From Candidatus Brachythrix odensensis (lineage in GTDB: Bacteria > Chloroflexota > Anaerolineae > J036 > Brachytrichaceae): a stretch of DNA of 64,000 nucleotides. Below the pieces are notes generated by a model. That model was not told the DNA's origin. It was given only the letters and a program-made list of their open reading frames with translations, and did not search any database. Positions within the stretch are counted from its first letter, which is position 1. The number at the start of each line of letters is the position of its first letter. A program made the position numbers and the translations under genes. Location of the stretch: positions 1 through 64,000 of the forward strand of contig JADKDT010000010.1 of NCBI GenBank assembly GCA_016714465.1. Reading direction: 5' to 3'. This document shows positions 19,108 to 26,304 of this stretch, in pieces.

Positions 19108-19925
19108 ACCCGAACTAGGATGCCGCCTTCCGGCTCCCGCAGCCAGTCATATCCGCGGTTTTCGAGTTCGAGCGCCAGTTCCGGGCCGCCGCTCTCGACG
19201 ATCCGGCCGTCGATCAGGACGTGCACGAACTGAGGCTTGATGTAGTTGAGCAGGCGCTGGTAGTGGGTGATGACGAGCACGCCCATGTTCGGGTTCTTCT
19301 CGTGCAGGGTCATTACGCCCTCGCTCACCACCCGCAGCGCGTCGATATCGAGGCCGGAGTCGGTCTCGTCGAGGACGGCCAGGTCGGGCTTGAGCATCGC
19401 CATCTGCAGGATTTCGGCCCGCTTCTTCTCGCCGCCGCTGAAGCCATCGTTGAGGTAGCGCCCGGCGAACGAATCATCGACCTTGAGCACGGCCATGGCC
19501 TCGCGCAGAGTCTTTCGGAAGACCGGGATCGGCATGCCTTTGGTGTTTGAGGGCAGCATCCCGCCGTTCGCGGCGGCGGCCTCGGCCTTGATCCGCGAAT
19601 TAAGCGCGGTCCGCAGGAAGTTGGCCACGGTCACGCCCGGGATTGCGACCGGGTACTGGAAGGCCAGAAACAGGCCCAGCCGGCTGCGCGTGTCGGCCTC
19701 CATCTCCAGGACGTTCTGGCCCTTGAAGAACGCCTCACCCTGGGTGACTTTGTAGTTGGGATGGCCCATCAAGGTGTAGGCGAGGGTGCTTTTGCCACTC
19801 CCGTTCGGACCCATGATGGCGTGAATCTCACCGGCATTGATCGTCAAGTTGAGACCCTTCAGGATCTCCTTGCCACTTTCAAGCTGAACGTGCAAGTCGC
19901 GAATTTCGAACCACTTGTCAGACAC
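19101..19925 (-). CDS. sufC: Fe-S assembly ATPase SufC
   Basis: 274 residues from GTG 19925 (VSDKWFEIRDLHV). ABC ATPase motifs: Walker A IMGPNGSGKSTLAY, signature GFSGGEKKRAEILQM and Walker B LAVLDETDSGLDIDALRVV. The DETDSGLD form and VLVITHYQRLLNYIKPQFVHV are diagnostic of SufC, the soluble ATPase that drives conformational change of SufB-SufD. It is the first gene of sufC-sufB-sufD. The start codon is not certain because the region upstream stays open and lacks a clear ribosome-binding site. Its final three codons form part of the downstream inverted repeat. Confidence 0.95.
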   Translation of the reverse strand: MSDKWFEIRDLHVQLESGKEILKGLNLTINAGEIHAIMGPNGSGKSTLAYTLMGHPNYKVTQGEAFFKGQNVLEMEADTRSRLGLFLAFQYPVAIPGVTVANFLRTALNSRIKAEAAAANGGMLPSNTKGMPIPVFRKTLREAMAVLKVDDSFAGRYLNDGFSGGEKKRAEILQMAMLKPDLAVLDETDSGLDIDALRVVSEGVMTLHEKNPNMGVLVITHYQRLLNYIKPQFVHVLIDGRIVESGGPELALELENRGYDWLREPEGGILVRVW

Positions 19926-19959
19926 TGCTATACCCCTACGTGCTCCGGCCGTCAAAAAC

Positions 19960-19973
19960 TTGACAGCCGTCAA
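19960..19973. promoter_or_regulatory. Short palindrome upstream of sufC
   Basis: TTGAC-AGCC-GTCAA, 34 bases upstream of the sufC GTG; CGTCAA recurs at 19950-19955. It is a possible operator for suf regulation, but no regulator gene is adjacent. Confidence 0.35.
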
Positions 19974-20035
19974 ATTTGGATTTGTTGCCTATCATACTCG
20001 TGTGCCTGAGCGAACGCTGAGCGGCTATTCGGAAG

Positions 20036-20071
20036 GGGGCTGCCCCGTCCCGGCATGCCGACGGGCAGCCC
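20036..20071. repeat. Hairpin upstream of mtnA
   Basis: GGGCTGCCCC and GGGCAGCCC arms (one bulged base) around a CCGGCATGCCG centre. It ends seven bases before the mtnA -10 box. Confidence 0.6.
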
Positions 20072-20078
20072 GCCTCCG

Positions 20079-20084
20079 TATACT
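20079..20084 (+). promoter_or_regulatory. -10 box of mtnA, leaderless configuration
   Basis: TATACT followed by eight C residues and the ATG at 20093. There is no purine-rich ribosome-binding site, so transcription should begin at or beside the start codon. Confidence 0.6.
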
Positions 20085-20092
20085 CCCCCCCC

Positions 20093-21226
20093 ATGATCCC
20101 CGTCAAAACCATTGAGTGGGTCGGCGACGCCGATGGCGCCTGCCGCATCATCGACCAGACGCTCTTGCCGACCGAACTGCGCTACCTCGATCTGACTGAC
20201 AGCGACGCCATGTGGGAGGCGATACGCAGCCTGCGCGTGCGAGGCGCGCCGGCCATTGGCATCGCCGCGGCATTTGGGGTCTATCTGGGTGTGCGGGCGA
20301 TTGGCCCCGAAGATGATTCGGTTTCGTTTGTTGCCGAACTTGAGCGCGTGACCGCTCATCTCGCCACATCACGCCCGACGGCCGTCAATCTTTTCTGGGC
20401 CCTCGAGCGGGTGAATCGAATCGGGATGGAAGTTGTTGCCAGTGGCGGGCCGGCCGCTGCCCGGCGCGCGCTTTTGGCTGAAGCGGTTGGGTTGATTGAC
20501 GAGGACAACGCGGCGTGCCGGGCGCTCGGCGCGCACGGAGCCGCCCTCGTCGCCGATGGCGATACGATCCTCACCCATTGCAATGCCGGCTCGCTCGCGA
20601 CGGCCCAATGGGGGACGGCCCTGGCCGTCGTCTACATGGCCGCTGAGCTGGGCAAACGGCTGAGCGTTTATGCCGACGAAACTCGCCCGCTTCTGCAAGG
20701 GGCGCGCTTAACGGCATGGGAACTCCAACAGGCGGGGGTCCCGGTCACTGTGATCACCGACAGCATGGCTGCCACCGTCATGGCCCAGGGCCGGGTAAAT
20801 GCCGTCATCGTCGGCACAGATCGGGTCGCCGCCAATGGCGATTTTGCGAATAAGATCGGCACGTTGGGCGTGGCGATCCTGGCCCGTGAGTTTGGGATTC
20901 CGTTGTATGTGGCAGCGCCGCTGTCGTCGGTCGATCTGAATCTGGCCTCCGGCGCAGAGATCCCGATCGAGGAGCGCAAACCGGAAGAGGTCAGCCTGGG
21001 CTTTGGCAGGCGCACGGCGCCCGAGGGCGTGGCCATCTACAACCCGGCTTTCGACGTTACGCCTGCCCGATACGTGACAGCGTTCATTACGGAGCGCGGT
21101 GTTGTGCGCGCGCCGTTCGCGGAGGGTTTGGCCCGGGTTGGCAATAGCCCGTCGTCCCGCGCGCGCCTCGTCATCCCGCGCGAAAGCGCGGGACCCATAC
21201 CGCGGCAGGGTGCGACCGACGCGTAG
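20093..21226 (+). CDS. mtnA: S-methyl-5-thioribose-1-phosphate isomerase
   Basis: 377 residues. MtnA motifs are MWEAIRSLRVRGAPAIGIAAA, ILTHCNAGSLATAQWGTAL (catalytic Cys), DETRPLLQGARLTAWEL and VIVGTDRVAANGDFANKIGT (catalytic Asp). The enzyme converts methylthioribose 1-phosphate to methylthioribulose 1-phosphate in methionine salvage. No other salvage gene is adjacent. The last 20-odd residues (RLVIPRESAGPIPRQG) do not belong to the family; they are encoded by a short repeat-like hairpin (21174-21193) that seems to have replaced the original 3' end. The core ends normally near VRAPFAEGL. Confidence 0.94.
   Translation: MIPVKTIEWVGDADGACRIIDQTLLPTELRYLDLTDSDAMWEAIRSLRVRGAPAIGIAAAFGVYLGVRAIGPEDDSVSFVAELERVTAHLATSRPTAVNLFWALERVNRIGMEVVASGGPAAARRALLAEAVGLIDEDNAACRALGAHGAALVADGDTILTHCNAGSLATAQWGTALAVVYMAAELGKRLSVYADETRPLLQGARLTAWELQQAGVPVTVITDSMAATVMAQGRVNAVIVGTDRVAANGDFANKIGTLGVAILAREFGIPLYVAAPLSSVDLNLASGAEIPIEERKPEEVSLGFGRRTAPEGVAIYNPAFDVTPARYVTAFITERGVVRAPFAEGLARVGNSPSSRARLVIPRESAGPIPRQGATDA
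21174..21193. repeat. Short hairpin inside the 3' end of mtnA
   Basis: TCCCGCG and CGCGGGA around CGAAAG, in a CGTCATCCCGCG context common to dispersed bacterial repeats. It is translated as part of the MtnA tail. Confidence 0.6.
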
Positions 21227-21400
21227 GCGCCCGTTGCCGCAGCCGAGAATGTACCCGCGCGACCGCACAACTTTTCGAACCTTTCTGCTATACTCCCGCG
21301 CTATCTGGTCACGAGGATGCTTCACGGCGTTCGCCTGTGACCAAACGCCGCTTACCCGGCGGCGAAAAACTATCAACCGCTTCAAAAGGAGAAGTAAACC

Positions 21401-23248
21401 GTGATAGGACACAAAACAAAGGTACTCGGGCTTGGCCTGCTGGCCACCAGCCTGGTTCTGGCGGCGTGCGGAACAGCCGCTCCCTCCACTCCCGTTATCG
21501 TCGAGAAAGAGAAGATCGTCGAGAAGGTCGTGACGTCGGCTCCCCAGGTCGTCAAGGAAACCGTTGTCGTCGCCGCGCCGACGGCCGTACCGGCCGCCAA
21601 GGCCAAAGTGCTCCGGGTCAACCTGGGCACCTACCCTGACAACCTCGACCCCCAGAAGGCCTCGTTTGTCAACGAAATCGCCCACCTCAAGCTCGCTTAC
21701 GAAGGGCTGACCAAGTTCGACAAGGACCTCCAGACCGTGCCGGGCGCCGCTGAGAAGTGGGCCTACAACGCCGATGGCACAGAACTGACCTTCACGATGC
21801 GCAAGGGTCAGAAGTACAGCGACGGATCGCTGCTCAATGCCAAGCGCTTTGAGTATTCGATCATCCGCAATGTCAACCCGGCCACGGGCGGCGAGTACGC
21901 CTTCGTGACCAATGACTACATCGCCGGGGCCAACGCCTGGGGCGAAGCCGCTGCCGCGGTTGCCGATGCCAAGGATGATGCGGCCAAGAAGACCGCCACC
22001 GAGGCTGCCGCCAAGGCCGAGGCCACCCTGCGCGCGAGCGTCCAGGCCCAGGATGCGGCTGGCAAGCCTTGCGCCGACTACAAGCAGGAAGACTGCCTGA
22101 CCCTCAAGATCAAGTTGGGTGCTCCGACGCCGTTCTTCCACACGATCATGGCCCTGTGGGTCGCTTATCCGGCCAAGGAAGAGAACATCACCGCCGGCAA
22201 GGAACAGTGGACCAACAGCACGAAGTTCCAGGTTGGCAACGGCCCCTACACTTGGAAGGTTTTGGAGCCCCAGGTCAAGAGCCGCTTCGAGGCGAATGCC
22301 AACTACTACGGCGACAAGGCCAAGACTGCGATCGAATTCGCGTACATCACCGACAGCGCGGTTTCGTTCAACGCCTACAAGAACAACGAGTTCGACATCA
22401 TCGCCCTGGCCGCTGAGGACCTGAAGACTGTCCAGGCCGACGCGGCGCTGAACGCACAGGCCCGCATCTACGCCGGCTCCTGCACCACCCAGCTGGCGAT
22501 GAACAACAAGTACCCGCCCTACGATGACAAGCAGTTCCGCACCGCAGTCGCGCAGGCGGTTGACCGCAAGGCTTGGGTCGACAACATTCTGCAGGGCCTG
22601 GGCGCTCCGACCCAGACCTGGATTCCGCCCGGATACCCTGGGTATGACAAGGCCGAGGCCCGCTTCGCCTTCAACGTCGACGAGGCCAAGAAGGCCCTGG
22701 CCGCATCGAAGGCCCCGACCGCAGACAAGGTTCCCGGCGGCAAGCTCAAGTACTTCGCCTCGAACAGCCCGCGCAACAAGACCCGCGGCGAGTTCCTGGT
22801 CCAGATGCTGAGCAAGAACCTCGGGATCCCGGTTGAGATGACGCTGGTCGACCCGACCGAATACACCGCCCGCCAGAAGAAGGGCGACATGGACGGCATG
22901 TTCCTCCAGGGCTGGTGCGCGGACTTCCCGCATCAGACGAACTGGCTGCCGACCTACTTCAACTCCAAGAGCTTTGCGTCGCGCTGGGGTTACTCCAACC
23001 CGGCGAACGACAAGCTTATGGCTGACGCTGATGTCACCGTCGATCCGGTCAAGGCCGCGGCGATGTATGACCAGGCCCAGAAGACGATCATTGGCGACGT
23101 GTCGTCGATGATGTTCTGGAACAACGTCAACTCCTATCTGGTCAAGCCCTGGGTCAAGGGTCTGATTCAGACCCCGCAGGACTCCGGTTTCGCGGGCGAC
23201 ACCGTCCCGACGGCGATTGACATCGACGTCGCGATGCTGCCGAAGTAG
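21401..23248 (+). CDS. ABC transporter peptide-binding lipoprotein (SBP_bac_5)
   Basis: 615 residues. Signal peptide with lipobox LVLAACG, then a charged spacer (VIVEKEKIVEKVV) typical of Chloroflexota binding proteins, then an OppA/DppA-type fold: LRVNLGTYPDNLDPQ, AHLKLAYEGLTKFD, FTMRKGQKYSDGSLLNA, NGPYTWKVLEP and FRTAVAQAVDRKAWV. A low-complexity Ala/Lys-rich insert (about 185-215, WGEAAAAVADAKDDAAKK) interrupts the domain. It is secreted, lipid-anchored and delivers oligopeptides or similar solutes to the two permeases downstream. GTG start with AAGGAG in front, so this gene has a conventional leader, unlike many neighbours. Confidence 0.93.
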   Translation: MIGHKTKVLGLGLLATSLVLAACGTAAPSTPVIVEKEKIVEKVVTSAPQVVKETVVVAAPTAVPAAKAKVLRVNLGTYPDNLDPQKASFVNEIAHLKLAYEGLTKFDKDLQTVPGAAEKWAYNADGTELTFTMRKGQKYSDGSLLNAKRFEYSIIRNVNPATGGEYAFVTNDYIAGANAWGEAAAAVADAKDDAAKKTATEAAAKAEATLRASVQAQDAAGKPCADYKQEDCLTLKIKLGAPTPFFHTIMALWVAYPAKEENITAGKEQWTNSTKFQVGNGPYTWKVLEPQVKSRFEANANYYGDKAKTAIEFAYITDSAVSFNAYKNNEFDIIALAAEDLKTVQADAALNAQARIYAGSCTTQLAMNNKYPPYDDKQFRTAVAQAVDRKAWVDNILQGLGAPTQTWIPPGYPGYDKAEARFAFNVDEAKKALAASKAPTADKVPGGKLKYFASNSPRNKTRGEFLVQMLSKNLGIPVEMTLVDPTEYTARQKKGDMDGMFLQGWCADFPHQTNWLPTYFNSKSFASRWGYSNPANDKLMADADVTVDPVKAAAMYDQAQKTIIGDVSSMMFWNNVNSYLVKPWVKGLIQTPQDSGFAGDTVPTAIDIDVAMLPK

Positions 23249-23267
23249 TTCGTTAAGAACTCGCACT

Positions 23268-23301
23268 GATCAGGGGCGGGCGATGGCGCCCGCCCCTGAT
23301 C
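23268..23301. terminator. Stable hairpin between binding-protein and permease genes
   Basis: GATCAGGGGCGGGCG, loop ATGG, perfect complement. It lies 20 bases after the SBP stop and before the permease start. Such structures protect the abundant binding-protein mRNA and reduce read-through into permease genes. Confidence 0.75.
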
Positions 23302-23329
23302 GTTTGATCGCTCTCCCAGAGGTTGCCGC

Positions 23330-24328
23330 ATGACGAGTTACATCATCCGTCGCTTGATCTCGATGGTACTAACGGTGTTCGTGCTCGCGCTGATGACTTT
23401 CCTGCTGATGAAGTCGGCGCCGGGGGGACCCTGGGATGCGACCGCGGCCGATCGTAAAGGTTTGAGTGAGACACAGCAGCGCGTGCTGAATCGACAGTTT
23501 GGGCTTGACAAGCCAGAATGGCGCCAATTCACATCGTATGTCATCGGCGATGTTGACAGTGAGGGTGAATTCAATTGCGGCGCGATTTGCGGCAACCTCG
23601 GGCCCTCCTTCAAGCGCCGGGGCCAGATGGTGCAGGATATTCTGTTTGCGCCGCGCTCCCCCGAAGGTGACTTTTTCGACTCCCGTTTCAGCTTTACCCT
23701 GCGCTTGGCCTTGGCTGCAATCACGTTTGGGGTGTTGCTGGGCATCCCGGCCGGCGTGATCTCCGCCCTGAAACAGAACACTTGGATTGACTATGTCACG
23801 GCCTTCATTACGACCATTGGCATTTCGGTCCCGGGCTTCGTGGTGGCGATCTTCCTTATCTACGTCTTTGCCGTCTCCCTGCACCTGATCCCAGTTGTGC
23901 CAAAGTGGGATCAGACCGCCTCGTGGATCATGCCCAGCGCCGTGATGGGCTTTGGAACAATGGCTTCGCTGGCGCGCTACACCCGCACTCAGATGCTGGA
24001 CGTTATGCGCCAGGATTACATCCGGACCGCCCGGGCAAAGGGATTGCAGGAGCGGGTGGTTGTGCTCAAGCACATGCTCCGCAATAGCCTGATCCCGGTG
24101 GTAACGATCCTGGGACCGGTTGTCGCCGGCTTGCTTACTGGGTCGTTCATCATTGAGCAGATGTTCAGTTTCCCGGGCATTGGCGCCGAGTTTGTGAACT
24201 CGATCTTCAACCGCGACTACAGCATGATCATGGGCACGACCCTCTTTATTGGCGTGCTCGTTGTCTTTGCCAACTTCTTTGTCGACCTTACCTATGGGTT
24301 CCTCGACCCGCGGATTCGCCTCGACTAA
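23330..24328 (+). CDS. Oligopeptide ABC transporter permease, OppB/DppB type
   Basis: 332 residues with six TM segments. The N-terminus IIRRLISMVLTVFVLALMTF and a long periplasmic loop (PWDATAADRKGLSETQQRVL) are typical of OppB. The EAA cytoplasmic loop is present as DYIRTARAKGLQERVVVLKHM followed by LRNSLIPVV. Its last segment (VVFANFFVDLTYGFLDPRIRLD) matches the family end. It pairs with the next gene to form the channel, fed by the upstream lipoprotein. The ATG lies 81 bases after the SBP stop, past a strong hairpin; AGAGG stands about ten bases before it. Confidence 0.93.
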   Translation: MTSYIIRRLISMVLTVFVLALMTFLLMKSAPGGPWDATAADRKGLSETQQRVLNRQFGLDKPEWRQFTSYVIGDVDSEGEFNCGAICGNLGPSFKRRGQMVQDILFAPRSPEGDFFDSRFSFTLRLALAAITFGVLLGIPAGVISALKQNTWIDYVTAFITTIGISVPGFVVAIFLIYVFAVSLHLIPVVPKWDQTASWIMPSAVMGFGTMASLARYTRTQMLDVMRQDYIRTARAKGLQERVVVLKHMLRNSLIPVVTILGPVVAGLLTGSFIIEQMFSFPGIGAEFVNSIFNRDYSMIMGTTLFIGVLVVFANFFVDLTYGFLDPRIRLD

Positions 24329-24349
24329 CCCATCGCAGGAGCAATAAAC

Positions 24350-25351
24350 ATGGCAACTCTGACTCAATCCGCAGGCAAAGCGCCGACTGCAAGTAAAGGA
24401 CCCATTACGGCCAAGAGCGAAGGCCAATGGCAGATGATTTGGCGGCGTTTGCGCCGCAACAAACTCGCGATGGGGGGCTTGATTGTCCTCATTCTGTTCG
24501 TGTTCATGGGCGTTGGTGCCCCGCTGCTCACCCGCCAGGATCCGACCGAATTCAACCTTGGCAAGGATCAATTGCCGCAGGTCTGGGTCGCCGAATCGCC
24601 GGCCAAGCTCAAGCCAAACCCCGAATATATCTTTGGCACCGATAGCGCCGGGCGCGACGTGTTCAGCAGGATGGTCTATGGCGCGCGCACATCCGTGTTT
24701 GTCGGGCTCATTCCGACCACCATCATCATGCTGATTGGGATGATCGCGGGGATGTCCTCCGGCTTTTTTGGCGGCGCTCTGGACAATGTCTTGATGCGCA
24801 TCGTGGACATGCTGGAAGCGTTTCCCGACATCTTGTTCTATATCGTGTTGACCGTCGCATTGCGCGAGACGGCATTTGGGAATGCGGCAAATGGCTTGCT
24901 ACTCTTGTTTTTTGCCCTGGCGGTTGTTTCCTGGGGCGGGATTGCGCGCCTGGTGCGAGGCACGACCCTTGGGTTACGCAGCCGCGAATTCGTCGATGCC
25001 GCCCGCAGCATGGGCGCCTCCAGCGCCTTCATTATCTTCAAGCACATCCTGCCCAACGCTTTGGGCATCATCGTGGTTTGGGCGGCTCTGGCGATGCCCC
25101 GCATGATCATCGCTGAGGCCACGCTCGCCTATCTCGGCCTGGGGATGAAGCCAGTCTCAAGCATGGGCGACTCATACTTCCTGACCAGCTGGGGGCAGAT
25201 CATCAGCGAAGGGCGGTCGAGCCTGAATTCACAGCCATGGGTGCTGTTGACCTCGTCCCTCTGCATCGCGCTGATCGTGGTCGCCGTAACGTTCTTTGGC
25301 AACGGCCTGCGCGACGCGGTCGATCCGCAGCAGCGCGGCGCGGGGAAGTAG
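24350..25351 (+). CDS. Oligopeptide ABC transporter permease, OppC/DppC type
   Basis: 333 residues. A 40-residue cytoplasmic tail precedes TM1 (MGGLIVLILFVFMGVGAPLL). OppC motifs: YIFGTDSAGRDVFSRMVYGAR, DMLEAFPDILFYIVL, and the EAA loop REFVDAARSMGASSAFIIFKH with ILPNALG. The C-terminus ends RDAVDPQQRG, the normal OppC end. It starts 21 bases after OppB. The operon then stops: the OppD and OppF ATPases normally found here are absent, and a REP/transposase block begins instead. The transporter must use ATPases encoded elsewhere. Confidence 0.93.
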   Translation: MATLTQSAGKAPTASKGPITAKSEGQWQMIWRRLRRNKLAMGGLIVLILFVFMGVGAPLLTRQDPTEFNLGKDQLPQVWVAESPAKLKPNPEYIFGTDSAGRDVFSRMVYGARTSVFVGLIPTTIIMLIGMIAGMSSGFFGGALDNVLMRIVDMLEAFPDILFYIVLTVALRETAFGNAANGLLLLFFALAVVSWGGIARLVRGTTLGLRSREFVDAARSMGASSAFIIFKHILPNALGIIVVWAALAMPRMIIAEATLAYLGLGMKPVSSMGDSYFLTSWGQIISEGRSSLNSQPWVLLTSSLCIALIVVAVTFFGNGLRDAVDPQQRGAGK

Positions 25352-25381
25352 CGCGCGGGGAATCACCTTCGGTCGTGATGG

Positions 25382-25410
25382 GTAGGGGCGGTTCGCCATT
25401 CGGGGTCTAC
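25382..25410. repeat. Degenerate REP element
   Basis: It begins GTAGGGGCGGTTCGC like the intact REPs nearby, but the right arm is replaced by a sequence ending GGGGTCTAC. A half or decayed copy. Confidence 0.6.
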
Positions 25411-25426
25411 AGCGTATTGTGCCAGT

Positions 25427-25454
25427 GTAGGGGCGGGTCGCGACCCGCCCCTAC
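25427..25454. repeat. REP palindrome, left of transposase
   Basis: 28-bp perfect palindrome starting GTAGGGGCGGG and ending CCCGCCCCTAC with centre TCGCGA. The GTAG foot is characteristic of REPs processed by RAYT transposases. Confidence 0.88.
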
Positions 25455-25472
25455 CAACGCGCGCGTCTGACG

Positions 25473-25478
25473 TAAAAT
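25473..25478 (+). promoter_or_regulatory. -10 box of the RAYT gene, leaderless configuration
   Basis: TAAAAT, then six bases (CGCGCT) and the GTG start at 25485. It lies 18 bases after the left REP palindrome. Confidence 0.5.
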
Positions 25479-25484
25479 CGCGCT

Positions 25485-26000
25485 GTGGCCTTTGATCCCC
25501 GGCGCCATCATCGCCGTTCGATTCGATTGCGGAACTACGACTACGCGCAAGCAGGCGCGTATTTTGTCACCCTCTGCGAACATGAACGCGAATGCCTGTT
25601 TGGCGAAATCTCACTGGGCGGACCAATGCAATACAGCATGGCAGGCGAGATCGTAGCCGAGCAATGGCTTTGGCTGGAGGAGCACTTTGTCCAAGTTGAA
25701 CTCGACGCCTGGCAGGTCATGCCGAACCATTTTCACGGGATACTCCTTCTAATGGACAGGGATACCCTCGGCGTTCGAAGAAAGCCGTTGGGACAATTGA
25801 TTGGCGCCTTCAAGACGACGTCGGCGAAACGGATTAGTCAGCTGCGTGGCACGCCGGGCGCTCCGGTTTGGCAACGCGATTTCTTTGAGCACGTCATTCG
25901 AGGCCCCCATTCCTTGGAACGTATTCGCCGCTATATCGAATTGAATCCATCACGCTGGGCGAATGACAGGATGAATCCGCACCGGCGTCGTCGGCAATGA
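25485..26000 (+). mobile_element. REP-associated tyrosine transposase (RAYT, Y1/IS200-like)
   Basis: 171 residues. The N-terminus HHRRSIRLRNYDYAQAGAYF and VTLCEHERECLFGEI match the RAYT family. The metal-binding HUH pair is seen in VMPNHFHGILLL (His82 and His84), and GQLIGAFKTTSAKRI, VWQRDFFEHVIRG and RIRRYIELNPSRW follow in the expected order, with Tyr150 the probable catalytic tyrosine. RAYTs are single-domain HUH enzymes that nick and join single-stranded REP DNA; they are usually single-copy and domesticated. Here the gene is bracketed by REP palindromes with GTAG feet on both sides. The frame is intact, so the enzyme may be active. Confidence 0.9.
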
Positions 26001-26005
26001 TGGCC

Positions 26006-26029
26006 AGGGGCGGGTCGCGACCCGCCCCT
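26006..26029. repeat. REP palindrome, right of transposase (variant 1)
   Basis: 24-bp perfect palindrome AGGGGCGGGTCG plus complement, the same sequence class as the left REP but with CC instead of GT at the left foot. It lies six bases after the RAYT stop. Confidence 0.85.
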
Positions 26030-26114
26030 ACCGGTGTGCCTGGCACGGTGTCTGGCGCCCCGGTATTTCGTGCAGCGCGCATCGGCCGTGCGGCCGCGGT
26101 TCGTGATGACGTCG

Positions 26115-26144
26115 GGTAGGGGCGGTTCGCGAACCGCCCCTACC
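26115..26144. repeat. REP palindrome (variant 2)
   Basis: 30-bp perfect palindrome beginning GGTAGGGGCGGTTCG, with T instead of G at the tenth position of the GTAG arm relative to the first class. Confidence 0.88.
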
Positions 26145-26236
26145 GGCGTCCGGCACGATTGACGATGTGACGATGAATAATTGCATCGCGAATTGCACGT
26201 TCGCCCTGGGCGCACCGGCGGTCTGTGGCGATTTCG

Positions 26237-26266
26237 GGTAGGGGCGGTTCGCGAACCGCCCCTACC
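26237..26266. repeat. REP palindrome (variant 2), second copy
   Basis: Identical over 30 bp to the copy at 26115-26144. The two are about 92 bp apart with unrelated sequence between them. Confidence 0.88.
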
Positions 26267-26304
26267 GCACGCCTCGCCCTCCCGCATACCGCATAATCCC
26301 CCCC

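Noticed and set aside
19923..19955. A promoter for sufC (TTGACG, 17 bp, TATAGC)
   Set aside because: The -10 box would end two bases before the GTG, so transcription would start inside the gene; it conflicts with the chosen start and was not called.
20708..23266. An 852-codon open frame antisense to mtnA and the peptide-binding lipoprotein
   Set aside because: It mirrors the codon structure of two clearly recognisable genes, has no family motifs of its own and is a common GC-rich artefact.
25382..26266. Possible CRISPR array
   Set aside because: The repeats are self-palindromic, irregularly spaced (from under 20 to over 500 bp apart), of two sequence classes and flank a RAYT gene; there is no regular spacer size and no cas gene.
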